The position numbers were made by a program, and so were the translations under genes. This document shows positions 1 to 8,917 of a stretch of 64,000 bases of DNA, one piece after another; within the stretch, counting starts at the first letter, position 1; each line of letters starts with the position of its first letter. The DNA is from Bifidobacteriaceae bacterium (GTDB taxonomy: Bacteria; Actinomycetota; Actinomycetes; Actinomycetales; WQXJ01). The stretch lies in assembly GCA_031267825.1 (NCBI GenBank), contig JAIRYJ010000005.1, positions 1 through 64,000 on the forward strand, read 5' to 3'. The notes beneath the pieces were generated by a model. It was not told the origin of the DNA. It saw nothing but the letters and a program-made list of their open reading frames with translations, and ran no database searches.

Positions 1-90
1 TCAGCCATCGGATACGTCCCAGCCATAGAGTACGAGCAGGCCTACTACGCTCAACTCTTGAACGTCCCCGACCACCCAGTTCCGGGATAA
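1..90 (+). mobile_element. C-terminal tail of an IS3-family (IS150-like) transposase orfB, cut by the window edge
   Basis: Frame 1 reads SAIGYVPAIEYEQAYYAQLLNVPDHPVPG*, matching the conserved IS3 integrase C-terminus (HSAIGYVSPxEYE..YY). Confidence 0.7.
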
Positions 91-116
91 ACCACCCCCA
101 CCAAACCCAGGGCGTA

Positions 117-317
117 TCAGACAGCCTTCGGCACCCCTGTCCTGACGAGATCCCGGTAAGTGACCGGGCCGACGGCGACAGCGCGTTCGTCCAAGGACAA
201 GTGCGTGTAGTGTGCTGGCAAGGAAGTGCAACCCCTTTGTCGGCGTGATCTGAACAACCACAACCGTAGAGGTGTTGCGCTTCCACCCAGAACCCGGGCA
301 ATCTCACGCAGAGACAA
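117..317 (-). pseudogene. Degenerate transposase fragments (IS30-like helix-turn-helix pieces)
   Basis: Short minus-strand ORF contains SLREIARVLGGSA and YTHLSLDERA, which resemble IS30 N-terminal motifs, but in rearranged order. Confidence 0.3.
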
Positions 318-507
318 ACCCGCGTCCAGACTTGACGGCGAAGTTCGGGAAGTAGTGCCGGTCTCGCGGGTTTACGGTGATGGTTATGGCTGCACCGAAC
401 ACCGGGATGAGCGTTTAGCGCCCGGTGCGGCAAGAAGGTTCACGTGTCGCTAGGGACGCTAATAGGCGGGAACAGCCGGCTCCGGCCGGGATCAGTAAAC
501 TGTAGCG

Positions 508-807
508 GTGACATCAAGCCCAGTTGAGCCGCCCGCCGCGCCAGACGAACCATCGGCGCCAGGCACTGGTGGCACCGGAACACAGACCCTGACCCGGACC
601 GAGACGCGCACCGATGAAGGCGACCACGAGCGCTTCGCGCATTACGTTCGCCAAGACAGAATCGCCGCCTCAGCCGTCAGTGGTAAACCAGTCATCGCTC
701 TGTGCGGGAAGGTTTGGGTGCCGCGGCGCGATCCGTCCAAGTATCCGATCTGCCCAGCTTGTAAAGAAATCTACGAGCAACTAACCGGTGGTGGCGGCGG
801 AGACTAG
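508..807 (+). CDS. DUF3039 domain-containing protein
   Basis: FAHYVRQDRI...GKPVIALCGKVWVPRRDPSKYPICPACKEIYEQL with a CxxC pair; GTG start. Confidence 0.8.
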   Translation: MTSSPVEPPAAPDEPSAPGTGGTGTQTLTRTETRTDEGDHERFAHYVRQDRIAASAVSGKPVIALCGKVWVPRRDPSKYPICPACKEIYEQLTGGGGGD

Positions 808-815
808 CGGCCGTG

Positions 816-2156
816 TCAGGCGCCAGCCTCATCCCGGACATTGGCCAAGACAGTCGGAATGGCCGGTTCACCCTCAGACAGGCGCAAAGCGCTGGGTGGC
901 AGTTCAGACCGGCTAGCCAAATGATGTTGCCGGGCGGCCGACAAACAAACGCGACCCGACCGGGCGGCATCGTACACACCATGATCGGCGTAAGTGACCT
1001 GCAACGGGCGTAAGCCGTAAGCCTCAGGCGCGACCGGATGGACGGCCGGGCCAGCCAAAACGACTTCCTCTTCGGCCTGGCCCGAATCATCAATCCGGCG
1101 GCCAGCCCACTTGGAACCGCCAACCGTCCGCTTGCCGCCACCAGAACGCTTCTCGACCGGTTCCAAAGAACCATCCGCACCCTCGCGGGCGACCAGTTTG
1201 TAAATCATTTGAGCGGTTGGCGCGCCAGAACCAGTCACCAACCGGGTGCCAACACCATAAGAATCAACCGGCGCCGCCGCTAAACCAGCGATAGAGTATT
1301 CGTCCAGGTCAGAAGTCACAGTGATGGTGGTCCGGGTGGCGCCTAAAGCGTCTAGCTGGCGCCGCACAGCGCGCGCCAAATGAGGTAGATCACCAGAATC
1401 AAGCCGGACGGCGCGCAGGTCAGCCCCGGCCAGTTCAATCGCTAGTTTGACGGCCTGTTTCACGTCGTAGGTATCGACCAGCAAAGTGGTGCCCGTGCCT
1501 TGGCTGGCTAACTGTGAAGTGAAAGCCTGGCGTTCCGAGTCATGCACCAAAGTGAAAGCGTGGGCGGCCGTGCCAATAGTTGGGATACCCCAGCGGCGGC
1601 CCGCTTCAAGAATCGAAGTGCCAGCGAATCCGGCCACGTAGGCGGCGCGGGCGGCGGCCACAGCGGCTTCCTCATGGGTCCGCCGGGCCCCCATTTCGAG
1701 GCAGGGTCGGCCTTCAGCGGCGGCCGTCATGCGCGATGCCGCCGACGCGACAGCGCTGTCATGGTTAAGTACCGACAACACCAGAGTTTCAAGAATGACG
1801 CATTCCGCGAAAGTTCCATCAACCGTCAGCACTGGTGAGCCCGGGAAATAGGCTTCCCCTTCGGCGTATCCGCTGATCGAACCGCTAAATCTGAAGGCTT
1901 CCAGCCATTTGGCGGTTGTCTTGGTGACGGTGCCTGATTCGATCAGCCAGCTGAGTGTGCCGTCGGCGGTGTCGAAACGGAAATCTTGGAGGAGTTCGAG
2001 CAGTCGCCCGGTGCCTGCCACCACACCGTACCGCCGGCCGCGGGGCAGCCGACGGGCAAAGACCTCAAACACGGAGCGGCGGTTGGCGGTGCCGTCGGCC
2101 AGGGCGGCTTCGAGCATGGTCAACTCGTACTTGTCTGTTAGGAGGGAGGAGTTCAT
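816..2156 (-). CDS. pncB: Nicotinate phosphoribosyltransferase
   Basis: LLTDKYELTMLEAAL, FEVFARRLPRGRRYGVVAG, RLDSGDL, VGTRLVTGSGAP motifs. Confidence 0.93.
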   Translation of the reverse strand: MNSSLLTDKYELTMLEAALADGTANRRSVFEVFARRLPRGRRYGVVAGTGRLLELLQDFRFDTADGTLSWLIESGTVTKTTAKWLEAFRFSGSISGYAEGEAYFPGSPVLTVDGTFAECVILETLVLSVLNHDSAVASAASRMTAAAEGRPCLEMGARRTHEEAAVAAARAAYVAGFAGTSILEAGRRWGIPTIGTAAHAFTLVHDSERQAFTSQLASQGTGTTLLVDTYDVKQAVKLAIELAGADLRAVRLDSGDLPHLARAVRRQLDALGATRTTITVTSDLDEYSIAGLAAAPVDSYGVGTRLVTGSGAPTAQMIYKLVAREGADGSLEPVEKRSGGGKRTVGGSKWAGRRIDDSGQAEEEVVLAGPAVHPVAPEAYGLRPLQVTYADHGVYDAARSGRVCLSAARQHHLASRSELPPSALRLSEGEPAIPTVLANVRDEAGA

Positions 2157-2197
2157 GACAGGCAGTCTATTGAGGCGCAGGCTGAGGCCCTAGTTCT

Positions 2198-3748
2198 ATG
2201 GCCAAGACCCTACCTCTATGGTTAGTAGCGACAGACAAACAACTCTCATTAGAACTAGGTGCCACAGTGTGGTTTGAACTCGCCAAGGTAGAAGCGGCGG
2301 CCCCTGACCAGGCCTCGCTGAAGGCGGCCCGCGCCTTGGCGAAGACGTCGCATTGGCCGGTGCTCGGGTCCGAGCGGTTCATCATTTGGGGTGAATGTCA
2401 AGGTTCTGGCGCCAACCCGTATCAGGTCGTGGTTGATGCGGCTGACATGGGGTATCGCTGTTCCTGCCCGTCACGCAAGTTCCCTTGCAAACACTCTTTG
2501 GCTTTGATGATCATCGCCTCAGTTGAGGCGCGGGCGATCGCCCCTGGCACGGCACCGGAGTGGGTTTCGGCTTGGCTGGGTCGGCGCCGTGGCAGCAAGA
2601 ACAAGACCACCGGTCAGGTCCCGCCGGAACAACCGGTTGGGCGGACGGCGGTGGCTCAGATACCGTCCAATCAAGTTGGCGCTCAGGCGGGTGGTGCTGC
2701 TCAGGTGGGTGGCGGTGGCAAGTTGTCTGGCGGGGGTCAGGCGACGATCGTCGCCCAGCTTGGTGAAGCCGCCCAGCTTGGTGGTGCTGCTCAGGTGAGC
2801 GTTGCGGCGCCAGCTAAACGGAGTGGCGCGGCCGAAGCGAAACTGGCGGAAGCCCGGGCCTCGACCGCTGCCGGGTTGGATGAACTTGACGACTGGATCG
2901 TCGATCAGCTCAAACTCGGTCTGACCCAACTCATGGCCGATCCAGTGGCGCCATGCCGCCGGATCGCGGCCCGCCTGGTGGACCATAAGGCGTCCACCTT
3001 AGCTTCACGGCTGGATGAGTTTCCCTCCAGGCTGCTAGCCCTACCACCTGAACAGCGGCCCCATCTGGCGGTACGTGAACTCGGTCAACTGGTGTTACTG
3101 GCCAGGGCCTGGCGGGCCGATCCGGCGGCACCCGACCTCGCCCGGGCGATTGGCACGGCCGAATCACGTGCCCGTCTTCTTGAAAACCCAGCCGCCCAAC
3201 ACCTGACCAGCCAGTGGGAGGTGGCCGGGAGCCGCGTCCTGACCCGCCGCGACCGGCTGGTGTCACATGCGACCTGGCTGATCAACTTGGGCCAAGGCAC
3301 ACCTTTCGGATTGCTTCAGGACTACTATCCGGCCAGCCAAGCCGGTTCCGTCAATTCTTTGCCAGCTGGTCGGCAAATGCACGCTGAAGTGGTCTTCTAT
3401 CCTGGCAGGTGGCCGCTGCGGGCAGTCATCGCGAGCCAGGAACGGATAACTGAACGGTTGGAGTGGCCCAACCAGATAGAAGCTAACCCAGATCCGTTAG
3501 AGCGGTGCCGTGCGCAATGGGATGCGGTGCCATGGGAAACAGAAGTACCCATGCTGCTGGCTGGCGTTGTAACCGAATCCGGCCCGACCGGTCAGGCCTG
3601 GTGGACCGGTGGTAAAGCCGCCCTGCCCCTGGCACAACCAGTACCATCACCGCTGATCGGATCAGACCTGATGGGATTCGGTATCTGGGATGGGGCACGG
3701 TTCGATCCGCTGGTAGCCCAGAGCCAGTTTGGGCCGGTGTGGATATGA
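2198..3748 (+). CDS. SWIM zinc-finger protein
   Basis: CSCPSRKFPCKHSLAL (CxC...CxH SWIM motif) preceded by WGECQGSGANPYQVVVD; Gly/Ala/Gln-rich linker; first gene of a compact operon. Confidence 0.88.
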   Translation: MAKTLPLWLVATDKQLSLELGATVWFELAKVEAAAPDQASLKAARALAKTSHWPVLGSERFIIWGECQGSGANPYQVVVDAADMGYRCSCPSRKFPCKHSLALMIIASVEARAIAPGTAPEWVSAWLGRRRGSKNKTTGQVPPEQPVGRTAVAQIPSNQVGAQAGGAAQVGGGGKLSGGGQATIVAQLGEAAQLGGAAQVSVAAPAKRSGAAEAKLAEARASTAAGLDELDDWIVDQLKLGLTQLMADPVAPCRRIAARLVDHKASTLASRLDEFPSRLLALPPEQRPHLAVRELGQLVLLARAWRADPAAPDLARAIGTAESRARLLENPAAQHLTSQWEVAGSRVLTRRDRLVSHATWLINLGQGTPFGLLQDYYPASQAGSVNSLPAGRQMHAEVVFYPGRWPLRAVIASQERITERLEWPNQIEANPDPLERCRAQWDAVPWETEVPMLLAGVVTESGPTGQAWWTGGKAALPLAQPVPSPLIGSDLMGFGIWDGARFDPLVAQSQFGPVWI

Positions 3749-5253
3749 ACAGCCCGCGGCCAGCCCCACCGGTCGGACCTGGTGAAACGTTCGAACAACT
3801 ATCAAACGGATATATGGCGCTGCTCGAATGTTGGTTAGTTGGTGGTGACGGGCGGGCCGTAGCGCCAAGCCAATGGACCAAGTGGACCACCGGCCTAGAC
3901 CCAGCCGCGGCCGAACGGACCCTGGTGGCACTGGCGGGCCAATATGGAACAGCCGGACTAAGGCCAGCGCTCGGAGACGAGCGACGGCATCGTCCAGGAC
4001 TGCCACGACTGGACGCGCCACAAGTGCCGGAACAACTGCGGCCCACCCTGCGGCGGGCTTTGCGCTGCTGTGGCGTACCGAAAGCGCTAATCCGGTTGGT
4101 GGCGCGGCGCGGTTTTGTGGTCCACCCGGCGGACTGGTTCCCGCCAAAGGACGCCACCGGGCTGCCAGACATCTACCAGCCATGGCTGGCCTGGGCTGAA
4201 GCGGCCGACGGCCAAGACACCACCACTAAAACACCCGACGGGATGGATGGTCTGCTTGACGCGACCCCATCAGCCCGTCTAGACCTGTTGAAACAATGGC
4301 GCCAGACTGACCCGGCGGCCGCCCGGGCTGGGCTGGCGGAACTGTTCAAAGGGTTAGCCGCCCTCCACCGGGCGAACCTACTGGCGGCTATGACCGTTAA
4401 CCTTGGCCCCGATGACGCCGAATTCCTCACCGGTTTGCTGCGTGACCGTTCTGGCCAAGTCAAGAAACAGGCCAACAACCTGCTGGCTCGCTTAGGTCAA
4501 GCCCCCGGCCTGGCTGACACGACCGAATTGGCCGGTTTCTTCCAAGTCACCAAACAAGGTGTCTTGCGCCAACGCCAGGTGGTCCGCCCACTGAGTATGG
4601 AGTATGGCGCTGTCCGCTCGCGGTTGCGGCTTTTGTTAGATCAGGTCAGCCTGCCGCAGTTGGCGGCCGCTTTAGGGCTAGAGGCTGACGGTTTGATCGA
4701 AGCCTGGGACGCCTCCGCCAGCAAAGGGCAGGCGGCGTCCGCCCGCAACGCTAACTTGGAGTTCGCTCAGCTAGTGGCCGCCAGCGGATCAGATGAGCAG
4801 GTCAACGCCTTAGCGGTGAAACTGTTGCAGAAAGGCGGGGACCGCGCGGTGGCGGTCAGTTTACTTGGCCGTCTCAGCCTGGAACTGGCCGCCAGGGCAG
4901 TGCTGGCCAACTTTGATGGCCCGGTTGAAACAGTCGAAGCGCTGGCCGCCGCCTCTTCGGCTGATTTGATTGACCAGGCGTCGCTTGACCGGCTGATCGC
5001 TGATTCGGCTTTAGTCAGAGACCTGTCCGGCGGTCCGGGCGGGCAGGAAGGTTCGCCAGCCGCCCACCGGGTGGCGGCCTTGGCCACGGTTATGACCGCT
5101 GGGGCGGCTGACGCTTGGCTGAGCCAGCTTGAATATCAGGGAGTTCACCGGGCTTTACCAAGTGTCGCGGCCTTGATTCTGAATTATGAACTGGACGATG
5201 CCGCCCGTGCGGCTGCCGTTCGGCCGTTAGCTTCCGGGGTGCTCGGCCACTAA
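3745..5253 (+). CDS. DUF5691-like protein
   Basis: HEAT-like Leu/Ala-rich protein; ATGA overlap with the SWIM gene; position matches known SWIM-DUF5691-AAA-DUF5682-VWA neighbourhoods. Confidence 0.75.
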   Translation: MNSPRPAPPVGPGETFEQLSNGYMALLECWLVGGDGRAVAPSQWTKWTTGLDPAAAERTLVALAGQYGTAGLRPALGDERRHRPGLPRLDAPQVPEQLRPTLRRALRCCGVPKALIRLVARRGFVVHPADWFPPKDATGLPDIYQPWLAWAEAADGQDTTTKTPDGMDGLLDATPSARLDLLKQWRQTDPAAARAGLAELFKGLAALHRANLLAAMTVNLGPDDAEFLTGLLRDRSGQVKKQANNLLARLGQAPGLADTTELAGFFQVTKQGVLRQRQVVRPLSMEYGAVRSRLRLLLDQVSLPQLAAALGLEADGLIEAWDASASKGQAASARNANLEFAQLVAASGSDEQVNALAVKLLQKGGDRAVAVSLLGRLSLELAARAVLANFDGPVETVEALAAASSADLIDQASLDRLIADSALVRDLSGGPGGQEGSPAAHRVAALATVMTAGAADAWLSQLEYQGVHRALPSVAALILNYELDDAARAAAVRPLASGVLGH

Positions 5254-5286
5254 GACTAAATGACTAGCAGGAGAGAAGAACCAACT

Positions 5287-6366
5287 ATGACGGATGTCAT
5301 CCGGCAGACCGCCGAACAGGCTTACGCGGCTGAACTTGAGGCCCTCCAAGCGGGTGATACTGGTGCCCGCCCAGCTGGTTGGCGACTAACACCGAAAGCT
5401 GTAGTGACCTATTTGCTGGGCGGTAAAGCATCTGATGGGACTGTGATCAGCCCGAAATATACTGGTAGCCGTCGGCTAGTTGAGACGGCTGTAGCGACTC
5501 TAGCGACCGACCGCGCCTTACTTTTGATGGGTGTGCCAGGCACAGCTAAGTCATGGGTTTCAGAACATTTGGCGGCCGCCATTTCAGGTGATTCGACACT
5601 GCTCATCCAATGCACGGCCGGTACTGATGAAACCCAGATCCGTTACGGCTGGAATTACGCCCAATTGTTAGCTCACGGGCCGAGTGAGGCCGCCTTGGTG
5701 GAGACACCGTTGATGCGGGCGATGCGGCGGGGTGCGCTTTGCCGGATGGAGGAGTTCAGCCGTCTCGGCTCAGATGTTCAAGACACCCTGATCACTGTTC
5801 TGAGTGAAAAGATCATGCCGATACCGGAGCTGAGTACGGCTCTGGCGGCTGTTCGCGGATTCAATGTCATCGCCACCGCCAACAACCGGGATAAAGGCGT
5901 CAACGAGTTGTCTTCGGCTTTGAAGCGGCGGTTCAACGTGGTGGTGTTGCCGCTGCCAGGCAGCATGGAAGAAGAGGTTTCAATTGTGGCGCGGCGTGTC
6001 AATGAGATGGCGGCCGGTTTGGATCTGCCTCTGCCGCGCTCAGTTGAGGACCAGATCAGGGCCGTTTTGACGGTTTTTCGGGAGCTGCGTTCTGGTTCAA
6101 CTGAAGATGGCAAGGTGACACTCAAGGCGCCGTCTTCGACTCTGTCAACAGCCGAGGCGATCGGCACGGTGATTGGTGGATTGTCGCAAGCCACCTGGTT
6201 CGCTGGCGGTCGGTTGGGAGCTGATGAATTGGCCGCCAGTATGGTCGGCGCGATTGTCAAAGACCCGGTGCAGGACAAGCTTGTGCTCGAGGAATACCTC
6301 GAAACGGTTTTGAAGAAGCGCCGTCATTCGGCCGCCTATTACGCCGCCTTGAGTGATGCTTTATGA
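5287..6366 (+). CDS. MoxR-type AAA+ ATPase
   Basis: Walker A GVPGTAKS, variant Walker B ALCRMEEFSR, sensor-1 FNVIATANNRDKGVNELSSALKRRFN. Start at 5287 preferred (upstream AGGAG); ORF is open from 5260. Confidence 0.88.
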   Translation: MTDVIRQTAEQAYAAELEALQAGDTGARPAGWRLTPKAVVTYLLGGKASDGTVISPKYTGSRRLVETAVATLATDRALLLMGVPGTAKSWVSEHLAAAISGDSTLLIQCTAGTDETQIRYGWNYAQLLAHGPSEAALVETPLMRAMRRGALCRMEEFSRLGSDVQDTLITVLSEKIMPIPELSTALAAVRGFNVIATANNRDKGVNELSSALKRRFNVVVLPLPGSMEEEVSIVARRVNEMAAGLDLPLPRSVEDQIRAVLTVFRELRSGSTEDGKVTLKAPSSTLSTAEAIGTVIGGLSQATWFAGGRLGADELAASMVGAIVKDPVQDKLVLEEYLETVLKKRRHSAAYYAALSDAL

Positions 6367-6433
6367 CCAGTTCGGGCCTCCGCCTGGTTGTCTTGGCGGG
6401 TAGCGTCACTGGGACAGTGGAGCCGCTGATGCG

Positions 6434-8917
6434 ATGAACGTCCACTATTTTCCGATCCGTCACCACGGGCCCGGTTCGGCCGCGAGCTTGGTACGTGCCT
6501 TGGACCAGTTGAAACCTGCCCTGGTGTTGATTGAGGGTCCGGCTGACGCGAGTGATCTGCTGCCAGCTTTGGCTGATCCTGGGATGGTGCCGCCGGTCGC
6601 GTTGCTGTGTTATCCGCCGGGCCGCCCGGCTGCCGCCCGGTTCTGGCCTTTCGCTGAGTTCTCGCCGGAATACCAGGCGGCGTTGTGGGCCGCCCAGCAT
6701 AAAGCTGAGGCCAGGTTCATCGACTTACCATCGGCCGTGCGCCCACCAGATGATGAAGGGCCAGATGAGGTCAACCCAGATGAGGGCACGGAAGCTGGGG
6801 GCACGGAAGCTGAAGGTGGTGAAGGTGACCTGGTGGGCGGCATCGGGCAGGGCGGACCTGAAGCTGGCGGACCTAACCGGCCGGGCGGAACCGACCAAGG
6901 CGAGAAAACCCTGGCGGATGATCCGATAGGTCAGCTAGCGGCCGCCGCCGGTCACGACGACCCCGAATCTTGGTGGTGCGACCTGGTGGAACAAAACCCA
7001 GAGCCAGGGCCGGTGTTCGGTGCTGTGAGTGAGGCGATGACCGAGCTGCGGACCGGTCAAGAAATTGAACCCTGGGAAGCCAAACGCGAAGCTCAGATGC
7101 GCCGGCAGATCGCTCAAGCCGGACGTGATGCCACCGGTCCAATAGCTGTGGTCTGCGGCGCCTGGCATGTGCCCGGACTCCAAGCTTCGGTCACGGCCAG
7201 CGCTGACCGGCAGCTGTTGGCTGGTTTGGCCCGCACCAAAACAACAGCCACTTGGGCGCCCTGGAGTCACGCTCGTCTGGCTTTCATTTCAGGTTATGGC
7301 GCTGGTGTGGCAGCACCAGGCTGGAACCTGCACCTCTGGCGGACTTGGGGGCAGACCAACTCCAGCACGGTCTGGTTGACGCGGATCGCCCGGCTGCTGC
7401 GCGACCGTGGCCACGAGGTTTCGACAGCCTCTCTGATTGAAGCTGAACGCCTGGCCAGCTCCCTGGCGGCGTTGCGCGGCAGGCCACGGGCAGGTTTCGA
7501 GGAACTACGGGACGCGGCGGTAGCTTGCTTGTTCAACGGTGAGGATTTGCTTTGGCGGACAATCCAGGATGAGCTGCTGCTAGGCCCAGAGATTGGCCAA
7601 GTCCCAGAAGGATCGGCCGCCGCGCCACTGATCGAAGATGTTCAAATGGCCCAGCGTGCCGCCCGGCTCAAACCGGAGGCATTGGAACGTGAACTGGCGG
7701 TTGACCTGCGCACCGATTCGGGCAGGCGGCGGTCGCAACTACTGCACCGGCTGGGCGTGCTGGGCATCGCCTGGGGTGAACTAACTAGCCAGGGCGGTTC
7801 GCGTGGAACCTTCCGGGAAAACTGGCTGTTGTGCTGGCGGCCCGAGTTCAGCGTCACCCTGGTTGAGCGGGTCGTTTACGGGTCAGATCTGATCGGTGCG
7901 GCCGGAGCTTACCTGGCCGAACAGATGCACCAGACCGAATCGTTGAGTGACTTAGCGGCCCTGGTTGGTTTGGCGGTGGCCGCCGAGCTACCCCAAGGCT
8001 GGGCCACTGGGCTCCGGTTGCTTGAAGAAAAAGCGGCTTTGACCAGCGACGCTAGTCTGCTGTTGGGCGCTGTTGCGCCCCTCGCTGAGACGGTGCGTTA
8101 CGGTCAGGCACGCCAGGTCGACAGCGAACCGTTGCGCCAGTTGGCTGAGCGGATCCTGGTTGAGGCGGCCCTCGGTTTGCGTCATGCGGCCCGCGGTTTG
8201 GATGATTCCGCTGCCCAGGAGTTGGTTCGCCGCTTACGTTCGGCTGGTCGTGGCCTGGAACTGCTTCAGGGTTCGCCGCCCGCCGGGCCTGATGATGAGG
8301 CTCAAACGGATGCAGCGGCTGGGCCGGATCGGTTGGAGGTCAGCCAATCGGAGGCTGGGGCGGACGGTGAGGCTCAAACGGATGAAGCGGCTGGGCCGGA
8401 TCGGTTGGAGGTCAGCCAATCGGAGGCTGGGCCGGATGACACCCAAAGTGTCTGGCTTCGTGCCCTGCGCCAACTGCTGGGAGATGATCAGGCGGCCGCC
8501 TTGGCCGCGGGTTGCGCTGGCCACCTGCTTTACGCTGCCGGTCAGCTTGCCCCGGACGATGCCGTCGCCCTGATTGAGCGGCACCTGTCACCTGGTACAC
8601 CGGTAGCTTGGGCGGCACGTTTCATGGAGGGGTTTTTCACCGGTGGCGCCGCCCGGCTGATCTATGACCAGGCTTTACGCCAAGCGGTTGACCAATGGGT
8701 GAGGCAACTCGCGAACGACGACTTCTTAACTAATCTGCCGTTGCTGCGCCGTGTCTTCTCAGACCTGGACACGACAGAACGTAAACGGTTGATCGATGCC
8801 GTCTTCCGGCAATCAGGTGCCAGGGACTTACCTGGGCTGGTGGCGGCACCGCCGGGAGCTTGGGATGAACATTTGCGGGTCCTGCTGCCGTTGCTATTAG
8901 GGAGGGGCGATGACTGA
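6434..8917 (+). CDS. DUF5682 family protein
   Basis: N-terminal MNVHYFPIRHHGPGSA, VLIEGPADA, and AVVCGAWHVPGL; located between MoxR and VWA genes. Confidence 0.82.
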   Translation: MNVHYFPIRHHGPGSAASLVRALDQLKPALVLIEGPADASDLLPALADPGMVPPVALLCYPPGRPAAARFWPFAEFSPEYQAALWAAQHKAEARFIDLPSAVRPPDDEGPDEVNPDEGTEAGGTEAEGGEGDLVGGIGQGGPEAGGPNRPGGTDQGEKTLADDPIGQLAAAAGHDDPESWWCDLVEQNPEPGPVFGAVSEAMTELRTGQEIEPWEAKREAQMRRQIAQAGRDATGPIAVVCGAWHVPGLQASVTASADRQLLAGLARTKTTATWAPWSHARLAFISGYGAGVAAPGWNLHLWRTWGQTNSSTVWLTRIARLLRDRGHEVSTASLIEAERLASSLAALRGRPRAGFEELRDAAVACLFNGEDLLWRTIQDELLLGPEIGQVPEGSAAAPLIEDVQMAQRAARLKPEALERELAVDLRTDSGRRRSQLLHRLGVLGIAWGELTSQGGSRGTFRENWLLCWRPEFSVTLVERVVYGSDLIGAAGAYLAEQMHQTESLSDLAALVGLAVAAELPQGWATGLRLLEEKAALTSDASLLLGAVAPLAETVRYGQARQVDSEPLRQLAERILVEAALGLRHAARGLDDSAAQELVRRLRSAGRGLELLQGSPPAGPDDEAQTDAAAGPDRLEVSQSEAGADGEAQTDEAAGPDRLEVSQSEAGPDDTQSVWLRALRQLLGDDQAAALAAGCAGHLLYAAGQLAPDDAVALIERHLSPGTPVAWAARFMEGFFTGGAARLIYDQALRQAVDQWVRQLANDDFLTNLPLLRRVFSDLDTTERKRLIDAVFRQSGARDLPGLVAAPPGAWDEHLRVLLPLLLGRGDD
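8297..8440 (+). repeat. 72-bp in-frame tandem duplication (2 copies) inside DUF5682
   Basis: EAQTD(A/E)AAGPDRLEVSQSEAG(A/P)D(G/D) occurs twice; GAGGCTCAAACGGATG at 8297 and 8369. Confidence 0.93.
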
